Shown here: positions 39,630 through 45,121 of the stretch, one piece after another
Position numbering within the stretch: position 1 is the first letter of the stretch
How the letters are laid out: each line of letters starts with the position of its first letter
NCBI GenBank assembly: GCA_017428725.1
Contig: JAFRQH010000027.1
Span: 1-45,121, forward strand
Reading direction: 5' to 3'
Length of the DNA: 45,121 nucleotides
From: Bacteroidales bacterium
GTDB taxonomy: Bacteria; Bacteroidota; Bacteroidia; Bacteroidales; UBA932
Made by a program: the position numbers and the translations under genes
The notes under the pieces: generated by a model
Database searches by the model: none
Seen by the model: only the letters and a program-made list of their open reading frames with translations
Told to the model about the DNA's origin: nothing

Positions 39630-41810
39630 ATGCGATTCCATTCCCTCCTGCTTCCCCTGTTAGCAGCCGCCCTGCTGGCTGCGACCTCCGCCCACGCCCA
39701 GACCTATGTCTTCGCCGGCGACTCCATCACCGACGGCGGCTGGGGGGCCAGCGGCGGCCGGGGCATCCCGGCTGCCCAGCGCAACCTCACGGACCTCAAC
39801 CACATCTATGGCCACAGTTACATGATGCTGGTCGCCAGCGATTGGCAGTCGGCGTATCCGGCTTCCGGGCTGGAATTCCACAACCGCGGTCTGAGCGGCG
39901 ACACGCTCGCGGGGCTCTCCGCCCGCTGGGATACTGACATCCTCGCCCTCAAACCCGACGTCCTCTCAATACTGGTCGGCGTCAACGATTCCGCCCAAGC
40001 GATCAACCTCAAGGCCTGGGAGGCCGATTACCGCGCACTGCTCGCCCGAACCCGGGAAGCCCTGCCAGGCTGCAAACTGGTCCTCTGTACGCCGTTCCTC
40101 GCCCCCGTCGGGCGCTTCGGTACGCGCGAGGATTACCCGGGACGTGCTGCACGCGTGAAGGAAATGGCTGCTGCCGTGCGGGAACTCGCGGCCGAGTTCC
40201 AGACTGTCCTGGTGTCTTTTGACGAACTGTTCGCGAGTCTGCCCGCCGGCGCCACGCCGACCTGGTGGATCTGGGACGGTATCCATCCCACGCCCGCCGG
40301 CCACCGCCGCATGGCCGACCTTTGGGAGCAGGCCGTCGGTGCTCCGGCCGTGCAGCCCGTCCTGCCTCCGTCTTTTTCGAGGGCGGTCAATGACGAGGAT
40401 GCCCCGGCCCGCGTGACAATCACCCTGCCGGGCGGCAAGGCTCCGGCCGCACCCGCCGGCCCCTACGAAGCCACCTGGGAGTCCGTCGCTGCGCATTACC
40501 GCACCCCTGAATGGTTCGAGGACGCCAAATTCGGCATCTTCATGCATTGGGGCGTTTATACCGTACCGGCTGCCGGCAGCGAATGGTATCCCAAACACAT
40601 GTACAACGGCATGCTGAAGCATCATACTGAGAAATGGGGCAATCCCAAGGACTTCGGCTACAAGGATTTCATCCCGCTCTTCCGTGCGGAGAAATTCGAC
40701 CCGGCCGCCTGGGCGGCTCTCTTTGAGGAAGCCGGCGCCAAATACGCCATCCTCACGGCTGAACATCACGATGGTTTCGCCATGTACGACAGCGACCTCA
40801 CCGAATGGGACGCCGTGGACAAAGGGCCGCACCGCGACCTGCTGGGCGACCTTGCCAAGGCAGTACGGGCGCGCGGGATGAAATTCGGCATCTCCAACCA
40901 CCGCATCGAGAACTGGGACTTCATGTATCCTGCCGGCACCAAGGAGCACGACCTCTTCGACCCCGCCTACGCCGGCCTCTACGGTCCTCCGCAGAAACCC
41001 TCCGCCATCGGCTCCGCGATGGGGGCGGGCAAGGATGCAGAAGGCCGCCCGGCCCACCCGCAGAGCGATGCCTTCCTCGAGGAATGGCTCGCCCGTGCAG
41101 AGGAGATCGTGGACAAATACCAGCCCGACCTGTACTATTTCGACAACGGCGTGAATTCCCGCAGTCTCGACCCTTGGAAACTCCGTTTCGCACAATACTA
41201 TTACAACAGCGCCGTCCTGTGGGGCAAAGCCGTCTCCATCCAGACCAAGAGCGATGCCTACCTGGCTGGTACGATCAAGGATTATGAGCGCGAAAGCCGC
41301 GCACCCAAAGAGATCGAGACGCCTTACTGGCAGGTCGACGACCCGATCGGCCACAAGTTCGGCTACGTCGAAGGCCTCCAGTTGCAGAAACCCGGGAATG
41401 TGATCCGTAGTCTCGTCGAGAACATTTCCAAAGGCGGAAACCTCTGCCTGAACATTTCCCCCAAGTCCGACGGGACCATCCCTGATGACCAGCAGGCGGT
41501 GCTGCGGGCTGTCGGCGCCTGGTTGCGCACCAACGGTGAAGCCGTCTACGCCTCACGCGTCTGGAAGGTATTTGGCGAAGGCGACGCCTGGCGTTTCACA
41601 TGCAAGGGGCCGAAGACCGTCTATGCCTTCGCGCTGGACGGACAGATGCCGGACATCAGCGCGCTCGGCCGCCAGGCCGGCCGCGTGCTGCGCGTCGAAC
41701 AACTGGGCGGCGGGGCGGTCCGCTTCCGCCAGAGCGCGGACGCGCTCCAGTTCCTCGACCTGCCGGCGGGTCAGGAAGGTATCACCGTATTCAGAATCAC
41801 CCTGCAATGA
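39630..41810 (+). CDS. SGNH/GDSL esterase fused to a GH29 alpha-L-fucosidase
   Basis: A 726-aa secreted two-domain enzyme. After the signal peptide (residues 1-23) an SGNH hydrolase spans about 24-240: nucleophile Ser32 in GDSITDGGWG, Gly87 in HNRGLSGDT, Asn119 in LVGVNDSA, and Asp216/His219 in DGIHPTPAGH. From about residue 280 a GH29 fucosidase follows, with FGIFMHWGVYTVPAAGSEWYP, AILTAEHHDGFAMYDS and the probable nucleophile Asp505 in LYYFDNGVN, then a C-terminal beta domain. The esterase could remove acyl groups that block fucosyl linkages. Domain fusion is seen; the joint action is inference. It heads an operon whose next gene overlaps by 4 nt. Confidence 0.9.
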   Translation: MRFHSLLLPLLAAALLAATSAHAQTYVFAGDSITDGGWGASGGRGIPAAQRNLTDLNHIYGHSYMMLVASDWQSAYPASGLEFHNRGLSGDTLAGLSARWDTDILALKPDVLSILVGVNDSAQAINLKAWEADYRALLARTREALPGCKLVLCTPFLAPVGRFGTREDYPGRAARVKEMAAAVRELAAEFQTVLVSFDELFASLPAGATPTWWIWDGIHPTPAGHRRMADLWEQAVGAPAVQPVLPPSFSRAVNDEDAPARVTITLPGGKAPAAPAGPYEATWESVAAHYRTPEWFEDAKFGIFMHWGVYTVPAAGSEWYPKHMYNGMLKHHTEKWGNPKDFGYKDFIPLFRAEKFDPAAWAALFEEAGAKYAILTAEHHDGFAMYDSDLTEWDAVDKGPHRDLLGDLAKAVRARGMKFGISNHRIENWDFMYPAGTKEHDLFDPAYAGLYGPPQKPSAIGSAMGAGKDAEGRPAHPQSDAFLEEWLARAEEIVDKYQPDLYYFDNGVNSRSLDPWKLRFAQYYYNSAVLWGKAVSIQTKSDAYLAGTIKDYERESRAPKEIETPYWQVDDPIGHKFGYVEGLQLQKPGNVIRSLVENISKGGNLCLNISPKSDGTIPDDQQAVLRAVGAWLRTNGEAVYASRVWKVFGEGDAWRFTCKGPKTVYAFALDGQMPDISALGRQAGRVLRVEQLGGGAVRFRQSADALQFLDLPAGQEGITVFRITLQ

Positions 41811-42691
41811 CGATTATCGACGCACATTCCCACCTCTGGCTCCGGCAGGAGGCCGTTGTAGACGGGCAGCCCATCCGGGCGCTGCCGGGCGGACGCGCCC
41901 TCTTCTTCGGCGAGGAGCGCCAGATGCTCCCGCCTTTCCTGATTGACGGGTGCAACAGCGCGGAGGTCTTCCTCTCCAATATGGATTACGCGCAGGTGGG
42001 CGCCGCCGTCGTGGTCCAGGAGATCATCGACGGCAACCAGGATGCCTATCTGCAGGAAGTGCAGGCGGCATACCCGGAGCGCTTCCTGTGCTGCGCGATG
42101 CTGGACATCGACCGGGGCGGGCTCACGGTGCCGGATGGATGGCGCGCAGCGGCCATCCCCGGGCACCGGATGCGCCGCGCGCTCGACTCGCCGGAGATGA
42201 TGGCCGCCTTCAAGGAGCTGGAGCGCCGCGGGATCATCCTCTCGATGTGCCTGGCGGACGATGCGCGGCAGATCGCGCAGTTCGCCACGGTCATCCGGGA
42301 ATGCCCGCAGCTGAAGGTTGCCATCGGCCATTTCGGACTCGCCCGTTCGGAGCACTGGCTGGAGCAGGTGCGGCTCGCCCGCGCGGAGAACGTCCGCATC
42401 GAGAGCGGCGGCATCACCTGGCTCTACAACGACGAGTTCTACCCCTTCCCAAGCGCCGTGCGTGCCATCCGCTGGGCCGCCGACGAGGTGGGGATGGACA
42501 AGCTGATGTGGGGCAGCGACTACCCGCGCACCATCACCGCCATCACCTACCGGATGTCCTGCGACTTCATCCTCAAGAGCCCGGAACTCAGCCCGGAGGA
42601 CAAGGCCGCCTTCCTCGGCGGCAATGCCCGGTCCTTCTACGGATTCCGCGACCTCCCCGAACTCCCCTACATCAAGAATATGTCCGAATGA
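41807..42691 (+). CDS. Amidohydrolase family 2 protein (sugar lactonase-like)
   Basis: A 294-aa TIM-barrel hydrolase of the amidohydrolase-related family that includes L-fuconolactonase and 2-pyrone-4,6-dicarboxylate lactonase. Motifs are IIDAHSHLW (His7, His9), VAIGHFGLAR and the C-terminal MWGSDYPRT with its Asp. The start codon overlaps the fucosidase stop (ATGA). With a fucosidase before it and two oxidoreductases after it, hydrolysis of L-fuconolactone is the most economical guess, but aldolase- or decarboxylase-like functions occur in the same family. Confidence 0.78.
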   Translation: MTIIDAHSHLWLRQEAVVDGQPIRALPGGRALFFGEERQMLPPFLIDGCNSAEVFLSNMDYAQVGAAVVVQEIIDGNQDAYLQEVQAAYPERFLCCAMLDIDRGGLTVPDGWRAAAIPGHRMRRALDSPEMMAAFKELERRGIILSMCLADDARQIAQFATVIRECPQLKVAIGHFGLARSEHWLEQVRLARAENVRIESGGITWLYNDEFYPFPSAVRAIRWAADEVGMDKLMWGSDYPRTITAITYRMSCDFILKSPELSPEDKAAFLGGNARSFYGFRDLPELPYIKNMSE

Positions 42692-43686
42692 TGAAAGCCC
42701 TGCAAATCCCCTTCCCACACCAAGTCCGGCTCATCGAACTGCCGGTTCCCACCGCCGGCCCCGGCGAAGTCCTCCTCGAGCTGCACTACGTCGGCTTCTG
42801 CGGCAGCGACCTCAACACCTGGCGCGGCCGCAACGCGATGGCCAAGCCGGCGGTCATCCCCGGCCACGAGACCGGTGCCGTGATCGCCGCCATCGGCTCC
42901 GGCGTGCCTGCGCACCTCCGTCCCGGACAGGTCGTCACCGCCAATCCCTACACCAACTGCGGCCACTGCGCCGCCTGCCGTGCCGGGCGCTACAACGCCT
43001 GCGAGCACAACGAGACGTTGGGCGTCCAGCGCGACGGCGCCATGCGCGAATACCTCGCACTCCCCTGGCAGAAGGTCATCCCGGCGGAAGGGATCTCCAT
43101 CCGGGACGCCGCCTTGATCGAGCCGATAAGCGTGGGTTTCCACGCCGTGGACCGCGCCGATGTCGGCGACAACGACACCGTGCTGGTGCTCGGCTGCGGG
43201 ATGGTCGGCCTGGGGGCCGTGGTGCGCTGCCTGCGGCGCGGCGCCACGGTCATCGCGGCCGATGTCGACCCCGGCAAGCTTGCCCTCGCCAGTGAGCTCG
43301 GAGCGGCTTTCACCTACAACACCCAGGACGGCTGGGAGGGGCTCCCCACCCCGAATGTCGTCATCGAAGCCGTCGGCTCCTCCCAGACCTACCGCCTCGC
43401 CATCGAGGTGGCGGCGTTCTGCGGGCGCGTGGTCTGTATCGGCTACGCCAAGAGCGACGTCGCCCTGCCCACCGGCCTCATCGTCAAGAAGGAGCTCGCG
43501 GTGCTCGGTTCGCGCAACGCCACACCTTCCGATTTCACGGCGGTCATCCGCTGCTTCAAGGAGGGCGATCTGCCCCTGGACCGTTTCATCTCCGACATCG
43601 TCAAGCCGGACGAAGCGCAGGCCGCACTCGAGCGCTGGGATGCCGATCCCGGCAAGGTCTATAGAATCCTGACACAATGGAAATGA
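42688..43686 (+). CDS. Zinc-dependent alcohol/polyol dehydrogenase (MDR family)
   Basis: A 332-aa medium-chain dehydrogenase with catalytic zinc ligands Cys38 (GFCGSD), His60 and Glu61 (IPGHETG), structural zinc cysteines 91, 94, 97 and 105 (NCGHCAACRAGRYNAC), and the NAD-binding VLGCGMVGLGAV followed by AADVDPGKLALA. It resembles sorbitol and L-galactonate/L-idonate 5-dehydrogenases. The start overlaps the previous stop by 4 nt. In this operon an oxidation of a sugar acid derived from fucose or galactose would fit, but the substrate is not shown by the sequence. Confidence 0.87.
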   Translation: MMKALQIPFPHQVRLIELPVPTAGPGEVLLELHYVGFCGSDLNTWRGRNAMAKPAVIPGHETGAVIAAIGSGVPAHLRPGQVVTANPYTNCGHCAACRAGRYNACEHNETLGVQRDGAMREYLALPWQKVIPAEGISIRDAALIEPISVGFHAVDRADVGDNDTVLVLGCGMVGLGAVVRCLRRGATVIAADVDPGKLALASELGAAFTYNTQDGWEGLPTPNVVIEAVGSSQTYRLAIEVAAFCGRVVCIGYAKSDVALPTGLIVKKELAVLGSRNATPSDFTAVIRCFKEGDLPLDRFISDIVKPDEAQAALERWDADPGKVYRILTQWK

Positions 43687-44609
43687 GAACCTTGGGCCGC
43701 ACCGGCCTGCGCCTGTCCGCACTCGGATTCGGCGCCTCCAGCCTCGGCGGCGTCTTCCATTCCCTGCGGGAGGAAGACGGCATCCAGGCCGTTTTCGCCG
43801 CCATCGAGGGCGGCATCAATTTCATCGACGTCTCCCCTTACTACGGCTACTACAAGGCCGAGCAGGTCCTCGGCAAGGCCCTTCGGCAGATCCCGCGCGA
43901 CAGGTACATCCTCTCCACCAAGGTGGGCCGCTACGGACAGGACGGCGTCAACAGCTGGGACTATTCCGCCAAGCGGGCCCGGGAGAGCGTCTACGAGAGC
44001 ATGGAGCGGCTCGGGGTGGACTACATCGACCTGATCAACGTCCACGACATCGAGTTCGCCGACCTCGACCAGGTCTGCAGGGAGACCCTCCCCGCCCTCG
44101 TGGCACTGCGTGAAGAGGGCGTGGTCGGGCACGTGGGCATCACGGACCTGCAGCTGGAGAATCTCCGCTATGTCGTGGAGCACGTGCCCGAAGGCACGGT
44201 CGAGTCCGTGCTCAATTTCTGCCACTACTGCCTGTGCGACGACAAACTGCTGGATTTCCTCGATTTCTTCGAGGAGCGCGGCATCGGCGTGATCAACGCC
44301 AGCCCCCTGTCGATGGGACTGCTGTCCGCGCGCGGCGCCCCCGCCTGGCACCCGGCTCCGGCGCCCCTGCAGGACGCCTGCCGCCGGGCCGCCGCCCGCT
44401 GTGCCGCCGCCGGCTACCCCATCGAGCGCCTGGCCATCGAATACGCCGTGCAGGAGCCTCGCATCGCCTCCACGCTCTTCTCCACCACCCGGGCGGAGAA
44501 CGTGCATTCCAACATCGCCTGGGCTGCCCGAAAACCTGCTCCCGCGCTGCTGCAGGCCATTCGCGAGGAACTTGGCGACGCCTTTCGGATAAGCTGGAAA
44601 AATACTTGA
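43677..44609 (+). CDS. Aldo/keto reductase (L-fucose/L-galactose dehydrogenase-like)
   Basis: A 310-aa NAD(P)-dependent TIM-barrel oxidoreductase. The catalytic set is Asp51 (FIDVSPYYG), Tyr55 or Tyr56, Lys82 (LSTKVGRYG) and the His in LINVHDIEF. The combination RTLGRTGLRLSALGFGASSLGGVF with SPYYGYYKAEQVLGKAL and VGRYG is typical of the L-galactose dehydrogenase branch of AKRs, which also holds bacterial L-fucose dehydrogenases. It overlaps the previous gene by 10 nt and ends the operon. Conversion of L-fucose to L-fuconolactone would supply the lactonase-like enzyme; this is inference. Confidence 0.85.
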   Translation: MEMRTLGRTGLRLSALGFGASSLGGVFHSLREEDGIQAVFAAIEGGINFIDVSPYYGYYKAEQVLGKALRQIPRDRYILSTKVGRYGQDGVNSWDYSAKRARESVYESMERLGVDYIDLINVHDIEFADLDQVCRETLPALVALREEGVVGHVGITDLQLENLRYVVEHVPEGTVESVLNFCHYCLCDDKLLDFLDFFEERGIGVINASPLSMGLLSARGAPAWHPAPAPLQDACRRAAARCAAAGYPIERLAIEYAVQEPRIASTLFSTTRAENVHSNIAWAARKPAPALLQAIREELGDAFRISWKNT

Positions 44610-44699
44610 AATCAGGAGATTAAGACACTTATTACAACTAGTTGCACCCCCTGTTAATAACTTTTTGACGCAAAGCGAACCATATATGAAAATAATTCC

Positions 44700-44707
44700 T
44701 ATTTTTG
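44700..44707 (+). promoter_or_regulatory. Promoter of the DUF2795 gene
   Basis: TATTTTTG matches TAnnTTTG and lies 24 nt before the ATG at 44732. The AT-rich gap 44610-44731 also holds the 10-bp palindrome CAACTAGTTG (44635-44644) and no obvious terminator for the sugar operon. Confidence 0.7.
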
Positions 44708-44731
44708 CGCCAAAATTAACAAAGTACAACT

Positions 44732-44953
44732 ATGTATTGGACACTCGAACTAGCCAGCAGCCTGGACGATGCTCCGTGGCCGGCAACAAAAGAAGAACTT
44801 ATTGACTACGCCAACCGCTCCGGCGCTCCGGAGGAAGTCATAGAGAACCTGGAAGAACTGGAAGAAGAAGGCGAGATCTACGAGACCATCGAAGACATCT
44901 GGCCCGACTACCCCACCAAGGACGACTTCTTCTTTAACGAGGAAGAGTATTAA
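44732..44953 (+). CDS. DUF2795 domain protein, 73 aa
   Basis: A small, very acidic protein conserved across Bacteroidales, with ATKEELIDYANRSGAPEEVIENLEELEEEGEIYETIEDI as the DUF2795 helical core and the conserved end WPDYPTKDDFFFNEEEY. Its function is unknown. It is a single-gene unit with its own promoter and a following hairpin. Confidence 0.9.
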   Translation: MYWTLELASSLDDAPWPATKEELIDYANRSGAPEEVIENLEELEEEGEIYETIEDIWPDYPTKDDFFFNEEEY

Positions 44954-44983
44954 GAGAAAGATTTACTCTTAAAATACTGATTT

Positions 44984-45028
44984 ACAGCGAGATGAACAAA
45001 AATAATTTGTTTGTCTCGCTGTCATTTT
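44984..45028 (+). terminator. Hairpin after the DUF2795 gene
   Basis: ACAGCGAGA (44984-44992) pairs with TCTCGCTGT (45014-45022); inner ACAAA and TTTGT can extend the stem. CATTTT follows. It is a likely terminator located 31 nt after the stop. Confidence 0.75.
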
Positions 45029-45121
45029 AGGGCGTTTGTTTGCCGAATTTGTTTGTCTAAATAGCTAAAAATCGCTAAAAATAGTAGTTTGTTTGTCTAA
45101 AATTCATTATGTTTGTACATC
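45006..45121. repeat. AT-rich tail with repeated TTTGTTTG words
   Basis: TTTGTTTG starts at 45006, 45035, 45048 and 45088; the last two extend to an identical TTTGTTTGTCTAA spaced exactly 40 bp apart. A direct repeat of GCTAAAAAT lies between them (45064 and 45074). No gene is seen. The window ends inside this region, so its role (promoter, recombination site or other) cannot be settled. Confidence 0.7.

Noticed and set aside
1..45121. CRISPR arrays, insertion sequences, prophage genes or rRNA genes
   Set aside because: No regular spacer-repeat pattern, transposase, integrase, phage structural motif or rRNA sequence was recognised on either strand.

Overview
This 45 kb window is a gene-dense, GC-rich chromosomal segment from a member of the Bacteroidota, most likely an uncultured high-GC Bacteroidales. 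The evidence is the promoter signature TAnnTTTG, often with TTTG 19-20 bp upstream, before many genes; weak or absent Shine-Dalgarno sites; and family content typical of the group (DUF1573 and DUF2795 proteins, PFOR, M16 peptidase, aminoacyl-histidine dipeptidase, the rpsF-rpsR-rplI order). The genus is inference. No phage, insertion sequence, CRISPR array or rRNA was seen, and no gene-free stretch exceeds 200 bp.

Layout. 1-5423: 3' part of nifJ, then a secreted M16 zinc peptidase followed by two very strong tandem hairpins. 5619-13169: six co-directional genes for an acyl-CoA route (acyl-CoA ligase, FabH-like KAS III, FabF-like KAS II, EtfB, EtfA, acyl-CoA dehydrogenase). 13224-14648: a LysR-type DNA-binding domain fused to an MTA/SAH-deaminase-like amidohydrolase, with a perfect 13-bp inverted repeat across its promoter and start codon. 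14656-15790 (minus): secreted esterase and a 57-aa ferredoxin. 15875-21266: DUF1573 protein, parE, a histidine phosphatase and an ABC exporter. 21370-22528: the S6-S18-L9 operon with a strong terminator. 22641-25680: POT peptide transporter, small membrane protein, LpxL-type acyltransferase. 25700-30753: pepD, a zeta-toxin-like kinase, tldD and tldE. 30780-35104: SlyD with a metal-binding repeat tail, a fucose-isomerase-like protein, a GT2 glycosyltransferase and trkA. 35101-37959 (minus): a lipoprotein, pncA, grpE and dnaJ. 38120-38634: rplS and tRNA-Arg(ACG) with a terminator. 38649-44609: an AraC regulator divergent from a sugar operon (SGNH esterase-GH29 fucosidase fusion, lactonase-like amidohydrolase, zinc dehydrogenase, aldo-keto reductase). 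44732-44953: DUF2795 protein, then an AT-rich tail with repeated TTTGTTTGTC words.

The most unusual feature is a pair of about 140-bp related inserts in the adjacent genes tldD and tldE. Both keep the frame, sit in the same codon phase, and fold on paper into the same structure: a long closing stem enclosing three hairpins. The closing stem and one hairpin differ in sequence between the copies but keep their pairing, which is covariation. This looks like a structured, frame-tolerant repeat that inserts into coding genes, comparable in behaviour to the palindromic elements of Rickettsia. Second is the LysR-deaminase fusion with its candidate self-operator. Third is the probable fucose-release and oxidation operon. 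Several promoters lie only 4-5 nt before the start codon, which suggests leaderless mRNAs.
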